Shown: in pieces, positions 22,654 through 34,300 of the stretch | Numbering within the stretch: position 1 is the stretch's first letter | How the letters are laid out: every line of letters begins with the position of its first letter | Position numbers and translations under genes: made by a program | From: Tricholoma matsutake | Taxonomy: Eukaryota; Basidiomycota; Agaricomycetes; Agaricales; Tricholomataceae | Direction: 5' to 3' | NCBI GenBank assembly: GCA_026075535.2 | Contig: AP026546.1 | Location: 7,936,001-8,000,000, forward strand | Length of the DNA stretch: 64,000 nucleotides | Notes under the pieces: model-generated | Told to the model about the DNA's origin: nothing | What the model saw: only the letters and a program-made list of their open reading frames with translations | Databases searched by the model: none

Positions 22654-23170
22654 TGCCGAGCCTATGAGGCACATGAGGGTTTGAGTCCAAATGAGGAAGT
22701 TGGTTGAATTTTCCGAATGCGGTAATTGGTTGAAAAAATTTTCATGTTCTTTCCTTCCCCCATCAACTATCAATTATGTCCCCTCCAGCAGTATCCGCAC
22801 AGATCAAATTGGCCGAGATGAGGGGTCAACACGAACAGAGGGAGCGGGCAATGAAGGAGCAGATGGAATGGGAGATGAAGGAGCTGGAGGAAGCAGCGAG
22901 GGAGGAGGAACGCCAGGCGCAGGAGGCGCAGAAGGCAGCAGAGGAGGCTGCAAAGGCTGAGGAGGCACATCAGGCAGAGGCATGGAAAAAGGAGTCATCA
23001 GCTGCAAGACGAGCAGAGAAGAAGTGGGCAGCTGCAGCTGCAGGTTTGGAGGATGAGGCTGAGGGGAGCAAGTCCCCCAAGAAAAAGAAAGTCGCCAAGT
23101 CAAAGGCGCGAGTGGGGTTGGAGGAGTCGGAGGGTCCGGTGCAGGTGCAGGCTGCATTGCCTTGCAAAAG

Positions 23171-23220
23171 GTACGTACTTGTTTCCCTTTCCAGTCTCTT
23201 TTTACTGACAAGTGGCCTAG
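23171..23220 (+). other. intron of the G-V antisense gene
   Basis: 50 bp, GTACGT donor, TTTTACTGAC branch region and CCTAG acceptor. Splicing joins the second half of the first CxxC pair, giving CKRCKYQK. It would not be removed from the sense genomic RNA of the retroelement, which explains how it could survive retrotransposition. Confidence 0.7.
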
Positions 23221-23315
23221 GTGCAAATATCAAAAGATCGCTTGTTTCAAGATGGGTGCAAAGGGACGCGTGTGCGACAACTGCACGCATGTCAAACATA
23301 AGTGCAAGGAGGTAG

Positions 23316-24083
23316 TGTTACAATTTGTCATAACCCACGATGACCAGACGTACGCCAGCAAGGCCGGGTACTGTAATTTTTCCATTCGACTCGACTCACC
23401 TCCGATGGCAGACGCCTTGATGCATGGTGACTCCATGCACCCAAACCACTCCCACATGCACCATGGTACAACAACCCCTTTACTTGAAGTCTGTGACATT
23501 GGATCCTTGACATTGGATCCATGACATCGGACGCCTCATGCTATGCATGAGGCTTATCTCTTATTGTTCTCTGACATGCTGCGCCGCAGCACTCCATGGC
23601 ATCGGATGCCTCATGCAAGGCATGAGGCCTGTCTTTTCTATTGTTCTTTCTATTTATACTTGATAACGATCTTACATTCCGATTGGACGATAGACATCTT
23701 TGAACCGTATATAAGCCATAGTAATACTGTCTGTATTCCTCAGCTTGACCTAATTCAACCAATGGTCTTAGACTCAACCTGAACACTTGACAACTAAGGA
23801 AGTCCCTTAGTTGTGATACACTCGAACTCGACAGCTTAGGAAGCCCCTAGCTGTGATAACCCGAACTCGACAGTTGGAAAGCCTCCAACTGTGACACACG
23901 AACAAACAGTCTACTCAGAAAGCCTCTGAGTACGGATAGCTGTGACTACTTGAGGAAGTACCCAAGTGAAGGCAGGAAGCCCAATACACTAGGAAAGTCT
24001 CCTAGTGCGATACGAGACAGTTGGAAAGCCTCCAACTGTAACACACAAAGCTGAGGCCGAGTTAAAGACCTATAGTCTTAACA
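23316..24083 (+). repeat. 5' LTR of G-I with a seven-stem-loop array
   Basis: 768 bp, starts TGTTACAATTTG and ends TAGTCTTAACA. A TATA-like TATATAAGCC lies near 23710. From 23790 to 24039 seven short stem-loops with a GGAAAGCC/GGAAGTCC loop follow one another. It contains a block of about 90 bp, with CATGAGGC palindromes, that is missing from the 3' LTR. Confidence 0.9.
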
Positions 24084-24130
24084 AAAGGTCAAGCTGATCT
24101 ACGAAGTCCACCTACCTAGGTGCAGACACA

Positions 24131-25225
24131 ACATCTTTCAGACAAAGCCCAGACAGACCTCCGACAGGAGCATCGACATCAGGAAGAACCTTGTGGTATA
24201 GATACCAAGGTCGACTAGTACAATACTCAGAACCAACACAAAGGTGGTTCTCGAAGCAAACAGAAGACGAGGAACCAAGATACCTCACTGAAGAAGACTT
24301 CAGATTAACAAGCAAAGAAGAAACCCCAGAATGAGACCCATTCTCCTTATCCAATGACGACATCCCCGATAACATGTCTACTGAACCCACCACATCAAAC
24401 AATGAGATTAGAATCTGAACCCCCTCCAACTTCACAGGGGACCGAACTAGAACTGCAAAGTTCTTACAAGAAGTGAAACTCTATCTGAGAGTAAACCATG
24501 GAATCTATGACACAGATGAAAAGAGAATCATCTTCGCATTGTCATTTATGAATGGAGGAACCGTCGTACCCTGGGCACAGACATGGGCAGAAAAGAAAGA
24601 CCTAGGGACATGGCCAACCTTTGAAACGGTGCTCAAAGTAGCATTCACCCCGATCGATGAAGCTGGCAGAGCCAGAACCAAAATGAAAACACTAAAGCAG
24701 GGACAGGACCTGGAGGATTACATCGCGCAATTCCAAATCCTGCGAGAGAAGGCAGGGATCAATGACGATACTGCCCTCATTGAACTCTTTATGGATGGGT
24801 TGAACCCCAAGCTCCTCAAAAGAGTTTTCAACATGGAAACGATCCCTACGACCTTGGAAGGAATGATCAACGCCACCTCCAAGTATGATGGACAATGGAG
24901 GAGAGCAAAAGCCATAGCAGGGAGGCTGCAGGAGACTTTTACGAAGAAGCTCCCGGCCTCTAAGGCAAAGGAAACCCCACTCGAGATCAACCGCCTCTCC
25001 TACCAGGAGAGGATCGAACACATGAAGAAAGGGTTGTGCTTTGTGTGCCACCAGCCCGGACACAGAGCAACTGAACACAAGAAAGGGGAAACAAGGACTG
25101 AGGACCAGCCTTTCCCAAAGAACAAAGGCAAAGAAGCCTACCCGAAGATCCAAGCGATCTTGAACAAACTCGATGGAAAAGAGAAAGCGACTGCTGTCAC
25201 TGCCATCGGAGATGAGGGTTTTTAA
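24131..25225 (+). pseudogene. G-I gag
   Basis: From about 24131 a Pro/Arg-rich N-terminus is read with TGA stops at 24332-24334 and 24416-24418. From 24431 the capsid region is open: FLQEVKLYLRVNHGIYDTDE, GGTVVPWAQTWA, FTPIDEAGRARTKM and GLNPKLL. The zinc knuckle CFVCHQPGHRATEH near 25040 is C-x2-C-x4-H-x4-H, with His where the canonical knuckle has the last Cys; G-II has the same His. The frame ends at TAA 25223-25225. In the same place G-II has an ATG (46964), but here the site reads ACATC, so the start is unclear. Confidence 0.85.
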
Positions 25226-25239
25226 AGGGGTGGCCTGCC

Positions 25240-28200
25240 TCGATGCCAGGTACCACTGAACTTTCCATCTGCTCTGTACTACTAGCCACTTTGAAAAATC
25301 AATCTATGCACTTAGATGTCAAAGTGGCAGAGACAGGCAGAGGAAAAGACATTGAAACCGAAGCCCTACTCGACTCAGGAGCGGGAGGGATATTCATGAG
25401 CCATGAATTCGCATAAAGCAGTGGATTTGAATTGCACCCCCTGGAGAGGGTAATCAGAGTCAAGAACGTGGATGGAACCCCAAACAAGAGAGGGGAAATC
25501 TCCCACTGTGCCAGAGGACTCTTAACAATCAACGGAAGGACTTTCCCAACGACCTTTCTGATTGCAGGACTGGGAAAGGAATCAATCATCCTAGGTCTGC
25601 CATGGCTCAGAAGGATCAACCCAGTGATCGACTGGAAGATCGGAACCTTCCAGTTCAGGATGAAGGACAAGACTTACCCAGAGTTCTCATATGGAAAAGG
25701 AAGAACCCTTATTGGTAGGGTACTGACCAAGAAAACCAACAATGAACACCTGTCATGGCACCGAAGGGGAACTGAAAATAAGAAGAACCCCCTTGACATG
25801 ACAAAAGAAGAACGACAGGCATGGTGCCGAGGCATCATTGCTAGAGATCAAGAAAAGCTTGCCCTCAAGAAGAAGACTGCCGAGGAAGAACAAGCACAAT
25901 GGAAAAAGGTGGCCACCAGAGAACTGGAGAGACTGGCCACCAGAAAAGAAGAAGGACGACTGGCATCAGCCTGAATAGTCACGAAACTAAGGGAAATGCT
26001 TACCCCAAAGAAAGAGAAACCAACAAATGAAGAACAACGAGCGGATTGCCGAAGAATCGTCGCCAAGGCAAGATTAATGGGGGGAGCCCTCCATGCTGAA
26101 CCAAGAGGAAGCAAGATGCCCATCGAGACAAGAAAGGCGATGATTGAAGAAATAGAAGATGAAGAGATCGCGATCACGACTCTTCAGAATGCGGAACCCA
26201 TTGGGCTGCAAGATGAAGAAGACACTGGGAAGGAAAACCCAGCACAGGCAAACCACGAACAGGCAACGGAACAGGCAATGGAACAGGCAATGGAACAGGC
26301 AATGGAACAACCGAAAGAGACACCCACACCAAAGATCAAAGATGACGAGCTACTGGCCGCCTACATCCAAGGAGAACCCATCATTGGAATATTTGAACCA
26401 GCTAAGACACTGCTGACAGAGGAATATGACGAGCCAAGATACGGATATTCTCAGATGATGAAGAAAATCTCTCGGATCGTGAAGGCAAAAGGATCACTGC
26501 GATATGCTTATGGACAAAACATCTGGATTAGGGCAAAGACATCGGTCTCTCAACACCTGACACACAAGAAGGAAGGAGACCCTGAACAGAAGACCCTAGA
26601 TGAACTACTCCCTGAACAGTACAAGGAGTACCGATGGATATTCGAAAAGGAAGCATCGGAACGATTCCCAGAATCAAGAGCCTGGGATCATGCGATTGAA
26701 CTGAAACCAGACTTTGTAGCAAAGGATTGCAGGGTTTACCCATTGTCACCGGCAGAACAGAAGAAACTCGATGAGTTTCTTGACGAAAGCCTGCAGAAGG
26801 GATACATCCGACCATCGAAATCACCCATGGCGTCGCCATTCTTCTTCGTTGTGAAGAAGGACTCGGATGTGCTATGACCCTGCCAAGATTACAGGTACTT
26901 GAATAATGGGATGATCAAGAACACCTACCTGCTGCCACTGGTAGGAGACCTGTTGGACAAACTAAGAGGGGCAAAATGGTTTACGAAATTGGACATCCAA
27001 TGGGGATATCACAATGTCAGGATCAAAGATGGAGATCAATGGAAAGCAGCCTTCAAGACAAATCAGGGGCTGTTTGAGCCAATGGTGATGTTCTTTGGAT
27101 TATGCAACTCACCAGCGACCTTCCAGGCGATGATGAATGAGATATTCCATGACATGATCGGAGAAGGATGGCTCGTGATTTACATGGACGACATCCTGAT
27201 ATTCTCCAAAGATCAGAATGAACACCAGGAAAGGACAAAGAGGGTACTGCAAAGACTGGCAGAGAATGACTTATACCTGAAGCTGGAGAAATGCAAGTTT
27301 GATGTCCACGAAGTGGAAATCTTGGGTCTGATCATCTGACCCAATGAGATTGCCATGGACAACACGAAACTGGCAGGTATACAGGATTGGCCAACCCCGA
27401 CAAACATAAAAGCAGTCAGATCTTTCCTGGGATTTGGAAACTTCTACAGGAAGTTTATCGGACATTTTGCGGAGACAAGCAGACCGCTTAATGAGCTGAC
27501 GAAGAAGGACAAAATGTTCAACTGGACAACTGAATGCAAACAGGCCTTTCAGACACTGAAAAGGAAATTTGCAGAAGCACTGGTACTGCTGATGCCAGAC
27601 CCGACAAAGCCATTCATGATCGAATCAGATGCCTCAAAACATGTGACAGGAGGAGTGCTGAGACAAAGGGATACAAATGGAGACTGGCATCCATGCGGAT
27701 ACATATCGCATGCGCTGACACCAACGGAACAGAACTACGAGATATACGACAGGGAACTTCTGGCGATAGTACAATCACTGGAAACTTGGAGACACTACTT
27801 GCTGGGTTCAGAACACCCAGTAGTAATCCTCTTGGATCACAAGAACCTAACGTACTTCCGGACAGCACAGAAACTGAACAGATGACAGGCAAGATGGAGC
27901 TTATTCCCATCAGAATTTGACTTGCAACTCGTCCACATACCTGGATCTCAGATGGTACAGAGCAATGCGCTATCATGGAGAGCAGACCATATACCGGAAG
28001 AAGACAATGATAATGAAGACGTCACGATGCTGCCAGAAACAGTATTTGTGAAATTCATTGATACCGAAATGCATGATTTACTCGCTGGGAGTATCATGAA
28101 AGATGACCTGGTGAAGAGCGCAATCGAGGCACTAAAGACCAAGGGAATGCCACCGATAAAGTCGGCACTAGAAGATTGGAAAATAAAGGATGGCCTTCTA

Positions 28201-29499
28201 TTTTTCCGAGACAGATGCTATGTCCTGGACAACAGAGATCTACGGAAGAAGCTGGTGCAAAAGTACCATGAAGGAGTAACCAGTGGACACCCGGGACAAT
28301 GGCAGACTACTGAAATGATCAGGAGGGACTACTGGTGGCCAGGAATGATGACATACATCAAGAACTATGTTGCTGGATGTGCCACATGCCAGCAAATGAA
28401 GGTCAATACCCACCCGACGACACCCCCACTGCAACCGATCAAATCCAAAGCAACGAGACCATTTGCGATGGTGATGACAGATTTTATAACCGACTTGCCA
28501 GAGTCCGATGGTTATGATGCACTCATGGTCATGGTAGACCATGGGCTTACAAAGGGGGTAATTTTTATCCCTTGCAGGAAAACGATAGATGCATTGGGAG
28601 TGGCCACCCTCTACCTAGACAATGTCTACAAATGATTCGGCCTCCCAGACAAGATCATCTCCAACAGAGATCCCAGATTCACCTCGCAGCTGTTCCAAGA
28701 GCTAGGAAGGCTGCTCAGAATCAAGCTGGCAATGAGCACAGTGTACCACCCCCAGACTGACGGGGAGACAGAATGGGTGAACCAAGAAGTGGAAGTATAC
28801 TTACGGATCTTCTGGTCGAACAACCAGGAGAATTGGAAGCACCTCCTCCCAACCGTGGAGTTCACGCACAACCAGAGAACGCCCTCCATACAGAAGAACT
28901 CCCCGTTCTACCTCATTATGGGCTATGAGCCCAAGGCGATCCCACTCCCCTACCTGAAGACAAACATACCGGCCATAGAAAAACGAATAGTTGCACTGCA
29001 ATGGGCCCGAGACAAAGCGAAGGCAACTCATGAGTTGGCCAGACAAATGATGGTGGAAAGAATGACAAAACACTTCACCCTGTTCAAAGAAGGAGACAGA
29101 GTGTGGCTAGAAGTGAAGAACCTCAGAACAATGCACCAAACGAAGAAGCTCGCACCGAAAAGAGAAGGACCGTTCTCTATCGAGAAGGTCCTAAGCCCAC
29201 TCTCCTATCGACTGAAGTTGCCAGAACAGTGGAAAATACACCCAGTATTCCACGTGGCACTTCTTTCCCCATACAAAGAAACTGAGACACATGGACCAAA
29301 CTTCCCAGAACCACCGCCCGACCTGATAGAAGGCAAATCAGAGTACGAAGTGGAAGCGATCATTGGACATAAGAAGAAAGGAAGGACCATGCACTTCTTA
29401 GTGAAGTGGGTCAGATACCTGACCTCGGAGAACTCATGGGAGCCCGAGGGAAACCTGAAACATGCCAAGACAATCCTAGGAACATATAAACAGCAATGA
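25240..29499 (+). pseudogene. G-I pol (protease, RT, RNase H, integrase, chromodomain)
   Basis: The protease reads ALLDSGAGGIFMSHEF with a TAA at 25414-25416. A Glu/Gln-rich linker follows, including an EQAMEQAM repeat near 26270. RT motifs are [40 protein letters not shown] and [11 protein letters not shown] near 27185. RNase H reads [14 protein letters not shown]; the integrase has GHPGQWQTTEMIRRDYWWPGM, MTDFITDLPESDGYD and YHPQTDGETEW. The chromodomain is EYEVEAIIGHKKKGRTMHFL, and the frame ends at TGA 29497-29499. Stops also at 25972, 26875, 27337, 27883 and 28633, most of them TGA where CGA or CGG is expected. Confidence 0.9.
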
Positions 29500-29559
29500 C
29501 AGCTGTAGAACCCCCAAGACCAAGACACCCACCGAACCAACCACAAAAGAAACCACAGA

Positions 29560-30025
29560 ATGCTCCCCACCCCATCGACACTACACCTACCACGAACCCC
29601 AGCAAGGACTGGGCAAATGGTCATCGACCAACGACCACGGACGAACATACTCCCTGGCAGACCCGCATGGGATTCCCTTCTGGATTACAAGGGATGACTG
29701 GATAAGAAGGATGTCCTCAACCTGTCCCAAATGCTGCCTCTTTGCCTGGAGGAGCACAAAGGCGGACTACACCTGGGTGAGGACCCAATATGAAGAATGG
29801 TGTTTTGAGGAAGAGCGAGACGGGGAAGACTACAGCCCAGAGGATTTCTGCATCGACTGGACAGGACTTTGTCCAGGCATGAGGCCACTGGTGGGTGTGA
29901 ACAGACCCCTGTGGATCGACCTCCTGTGGAATGCCCATTATGATGAAGAAAGTGGATATGGTCTGGCAAGAAGACTCCTACTCGGAGAACACGGAGAGTT
30001 GGGAACGCTGCTGCACTCCAACTGA
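29560..30025 (+). pseudogene. G-I third reading frame (ORF3), broken by a 14-bp deletion
   Basis: It corresponds to the intact 171-codon frame at 41104-41619 in G-II. The second part (from 29711) keeps MSSTCPKCCLFAWRSTKADY, a Glu/Asp-rich middle and LLLGEHGELGTLLHS. Near 29670, 14 bp are missing between two CCCGCATGG direct repeats that G-II still has, which shifts the frame. The role is unknown; the CxxC pairs suggest metal binding. Confidence 0.65.
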
Positions 30026-30122
30026 TTCCCTCAAACCCAACGATTCCACCCCACCTCTTTACTAGGAAGGAGAAAAAAGATTTTGATCGAAGTCAGTGAC
30101 TTTGAAGATAGAGAGAGGGTGA

Positions 30123-30801
30123 TGTTACGATTTGTCATAACCCACAATGACCAGACGTACGCCGGCAAGGCCGGGTACTTTAATTTTTCCATTCGACTCA
30201 ACTCACCTCCAATGGCAGATGCCTTGACGCATGGTGACTCCATGCACCTGAACCACTCCCACATGCACCGTGGTACGACAACCCCTTTACATGAGGTCCA
30301 TGACATCGGATCCTTGACATTGGACGCCTCATGCAAGGCATGAGGCCTGTCTTTTCTATTGTTCTTTCTATTTATACTTGATAATGATCTTACATTCCGA
30401 TTGGATGATAGACATCTTCAAACCATATATAAGCCATAGTAATACTGTCTGTATTCCTCAGCTTGACCTAATTCAACCAACGGTCTTAGACTCAACCTGA
30501 ACACTCGACAACTAAGGAAGTCACTTAGTTGTGATACACTCGAACTCAACAGCTTAGGAAGCCCCTAGCTGTGATAACCCAAACTCAACAGTTGGAAAGC
30601 CTCCAACTGTGACACACAAACAAATGGTCTACTCAGAAAGCCTCTGAGTATGGATAGCCATGACTACTTGAGGAAGTACCCAAGTGAAGGCAGGAAGCCT
30701 GATACACTAGGAAAGTCTCCTAGTGCGATACGAGACAGTTGGAAAGCCTCCAACTGTAACACATGAAGCCAAGGCTGAGTTAAAGACCTATAGTCTTAAC
30801 A
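30123..30801 (+). repeat. 3' LTR of G-I
   Basis: 679 bp, TGTTACGATTTG to TAGTCTTAACA, preceded by the polypurine tract at 30110-30122. It carries the same seven-stem-loop array (about 30508-30759). Confidence 0.9.
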
Positions 30802-31255
30802 GGTAGTGTGGGAGGGGCAGGAAGCCCCTGCAGCAAAACCGGCGGGAACAATGGGGGCAACCAGGGAAAACCCGGAAATAATGCAACAAATGATGAAGTT
30901 GATAAGGAAGGGGTTTGCTGAGGTAGCTACTGCGGTGCAGGAATTAATGGGAGAGATACGGGACGCCTTGGACCCAGAGTGGGTGGAGGAAGAAAGTGTC
31001 AGGGAGGAGAGCGACAAGGGTGATGAAGAGGTGGAGCGGGCAGTGTGAGAGTCCCGGCGGGAAAGACGCAGGATCCGAAAGTCTGGAGATGACTGGGAGG
31101 CCTTCCAGAGATATCTGGAGAAAAGGCGAGCAGATGATGAGGAGGAGAGTGAGAGTGGAGATGAGGAGGGTGGAGAGAAGGACGAGGGTGGAGAAGAGGG
31201 CAAGGTTGGGGGAGAGGGTGATGAAGACAGAGAGGGAGAAGCGGAGGTAGTGTAG

Positions 31256-31341
31256 GGATCCGGTCAGATCCAAAAAAAATCTTTTTTCAATGAATTTTGT
31301 TTCTGAGTACAAACCGAGTGAATAAGCAATGTGAATAGCCT
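31256..31341. other. short convergent spacer in G-V
   Basis: 86 bp between the stop of the antisense gene and the end of the G-V pol frame. It holds the run AAAAAAAATCTTTTTT, a small A/T palindrome. Transcription terminators for both directions could be here. Confidence 0.4.
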
Positions 31342-34300
31342 TTAAGTGGGTAATGAACCAGGTTTTTGCAGGTAGCGGGTGTGAAAATCTGCAAGGAGTT
31401 CTTGGGCGTGCTCAAGTTCTGTAACAGGTAGCCAGGAGGTCTCTTCATCGGTTCCCTGGTAACCTTCCCATTGGACAAGGTAGAGAATCTTGCAGCGATG
31501 TTGGTTGTCAACTTTGGAGTCGAGGACTTCAGCAATCTCATATTCAAGCTCGTCGTCGATGGTGATCAGAGGAGGTGGAGGTTGCACTTGATTTGGAATT
31601 GTGTTCGGGGAGTGTTTCTCTAGTTGAGAGACATGGAAAACAGGGTGAATGGCCCGCATGTGATCCGGGAGCTGCAGAGTGACTGAGTGAGTGCCCAGGC
31701 GGGCGATGATTTTGAAGGGCCCATGGTGCTTTTCAGAAAGTTTCTTGGAGGGATGAGTGGTGCAGATATTTTCCGCAGTGATGTAGGCAGAGTCACTAAT
31801 GTTGAAGTCAGGTGCAGGTGCCCAATGTTTGTCTGCAGGACCTTGATAACACTCTTGAGCAGCCGCAAGCTGTTTCCAAAGCTCCTGATGAAGGTTGTCT
31901 AAGTCGACGATGAACTCGTGGGCACGCTGTGAAGCTAAGTCGCATTCTGGAAAAATGGAAATGTTCGGGTGATAGCCTTTGTTGGCAAAGAAAGGGGATA
32001 CACCTGTAGAGGCAGAAGGAGCATTGTTGTAGGCAAATTCACCCAAGGGTAAGAGGTGAGACCAGTCGTCCTGCTGATAGTTGCAGAAGATCTGGAGGTA
32101 CTGCTCCAGGGTTTGATTAAGTCATTCTGTCTGACCATCACCTTGTGGGTAATAACCGGAAGTGAAATGGATCTGCATGTCGAGCGCTTTTCTGAGGGAG
32201 CGGAAGAAATGGGAGACAAACTTGGATCCCCAGTCGCAAGTGACATGCAATGGAACGCCATGCTTGGAGAAGATGTGGAGGACAAACAGGTTGGCTAGTT
32301 CTTGGGCTGTGATTTCATTGACAGTTGGGATGAAGATGCCTTGCTCGGTGAGGCAGTCAATGATGACCAGGATAGCGGTGTGACCATTGGAGTTGGGTAG
32401 TTGTTCAATGAAGTCCATGGAGATGGAGTTCCAAGGTCGTTCCGGAACCGGAAGTTGCTTTAGGAACCCGTAGGGCTTGTGTCGGGGTGATTTGGATTGT
32501 TTGCAAGTGGTACAGGATTTGCAGAATTCTTGCACAAAGGTGCGGAGGTTTGGCCAGACATATTCCCGGCAGACAAGCTGCTGGGTTTTGTTTTGTCTGA
32601 AGTGGCCAGAGAGGATGTGATTGTGTTTGTACTGAAGGACTTTGAGGCAAAGATCCACAACGTCCAGAACATAAATCCGGTTGAAGTGGTGGAGAAGACC
32701 TGCCTTGTCTATGGCCCAGTTGGGGTTGGTAGGTGTCAGAAGATGTGCAGATGAAAAGGGGTCAAGGGGTAGGGAGGTGCAGATGTCGTGGTGAAGTTTC
32801 TCAACATCCATGATTACTGCTTGTCGAAGGACGGGTGTGGTGAAATAGGTGGCGCAGAGGGAAGAGGTGAGCTGTTCCTGTGTGAATACAGGTCGGAAGT
32901 TGGTTGGGTTTACAGAGGCAAAGTCGCTATTTCCCCCTTTGCAGTAGACGAGTGAGTGCATCTGGTTTGGCCCCTAGTTTTCCAGGGCGGAAGCGGATGA
33001 CAAGATTGAACTGGGAAAGGTACTCAGACCAACGGGCCTGGCGGCAGGTGAGCAACTTGGTAGTGCTGAAGTACTCAAGAATTTTGTGGTTGGTGACCAC
33101 ATCAATCAGGTTTGTGGAACCCTCAAAATACTGCTGCCAGTGTTTGAAAGCTTCGAAAATGGCCAAGAGTTCCTTATCATGGGTGTTGTAATTTAGTTCA
33201 GCGGGATTGAAGGAGCAGGAATGAAAAGTGACTGGATGGATTTCTCCATCCGCAGTGTAAACCGAAAGGATAGCCGCTAGGGCGTAGTTGGAAGCGTCGG
33301 TTTTGAGTACCATCTGTGAGTCAGGTACCCATTGTGTTAAGATGGGGGCATGGGTGAATTCTTGTTTGAGCTTTTCAAAAGCGTCACGGCACTTCTTGTT
33401 GAAGTCCCATGGTGCAGATTTCTGCGTCAAGTGGGTGAGTGGGATGACAATGTCTGAATAGCCATTAATGAAGCAGTGGTAAAAGTTGCAAAAGCCTAAG
33501 AAGGATTGAATGTCCTTAACTTTCCTAGGCTTGGGCCAGTCAAGCACGGTTTTGACTTTATCCTCGGACATCCGCAGTCCATCTGGTGAAAGGATGAAAC
33601 CCAAATATTTGACAGTGTCTTTGTGGAACTCACATTTCTGTGGAGAGGCGTAAAGTCCATTTTTCTGGAGACGGCGGAGGACTTCTTTGATGTGAGCCCT
33701 GTGCTGGGACTTGTCATCGGAATAGATTAGGATGTCATCGAGGTATACGATGACACAAACATCCAGCATGTCACTGAAGATGTCGTTCATAAACCGCTGG
33801 AAAGCTGCGGGTGCATTAGTGAGCCCAAAGGGGACCACCAACCACTCAAAGGATCCGTAGTGGGTGCGGAAAGTAGTTTTCCACTCATCACCATCAGTGA
33901 TGCAGACTAGGTGATAAGTGTGCTGCAAGTCTATTTTGGTGAACAAGCGGGCTTTGCGGGGAGAGTCAAGTAGGTCGGAAATGAGAGGAAGTGGGTAGTG
34001 GTCTTTCTTTGTAAGACGGTTAAGTCCTCGGTAGTCAACACAAAGTCAGAGACTACTGTCCTTCCTCTTGACAAAGAGAATAGGGGTGCCATGTGGCGAC
34101 TTGGATGGGCGGATGAAACCTGAGTGGACGTTTTCATCAATAAAGACTCGTAAGGCTTCTAATTCAGAGGGGGAGAGAGAATACATTTGGCCCAGAGGCA
34201 GAGGAGTATTGTCTTCTGTCTCTATCTTGAGGTCGTAAGACCGATGTGGAGGAAGGGTATCTGCTTTAGTCTTATTAAAGACATCAGCAAATTCATGATA

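Larger units (their letters stand above)
23316..30801 (+). mobile_element. full-length gypsy element G-I
   Basis: LTRs at 23316-24083 and 30123-30801, TSD GGTAG on both sides (23311-23315, 30802-30806). It encodes gag, protease-RT-RNase H-integrase-chromodomain and a third sense-strand reading frame before the polypurine tract AGAGAGAGGGTGA. Several stop codons make it inactive. Its closest relative in the window is G-II in inverse orientation. Confidence 0.92.
22776..31255 (+). pseudogene. antisense accessory gene of gypsy G-V: coiled-coil and Zn2Cys6-like protein
   Basis: Exon 1 is 22776-23170, the intron 23171-23220 (GTACGT to CCTAG, CTGAC branch site), and exon 2 runs from 23221 to 23315, then from 30807 to TAG 31253-31255. 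G-I with TSD GGTAG lies in exon 2; without it the frame is continuous. The product begins MSPPAVSAQIKLAEM, has a long Glu/Ala/Arg coiled coil, a Lys-rich linker, and a cluster C-x2-C-x6-C-x9-C-x2-C-x6-C that fits the fungal Zn2Cys6 spacing. A second helical region (QQMMKLIRKGFAEVATAV) and a Glu/Gly-rich acidic tail follow. One in-frame TGA lies at 31046-31048. The start is 138 bp from the 3' LTR and the stop 86 bp from the end of pol, which is convergent. The layout matches the gene at 595-4986. DNA binding is inferred. Confidence 0.7.

Noticed and set aside
23790..24039. Possible CRISPR-like array
   Set aside because: The units are palindromes with varying stems and no constant direct repeat or spacers of fixed length, and they lie in LTRs of a eukaryotic element.
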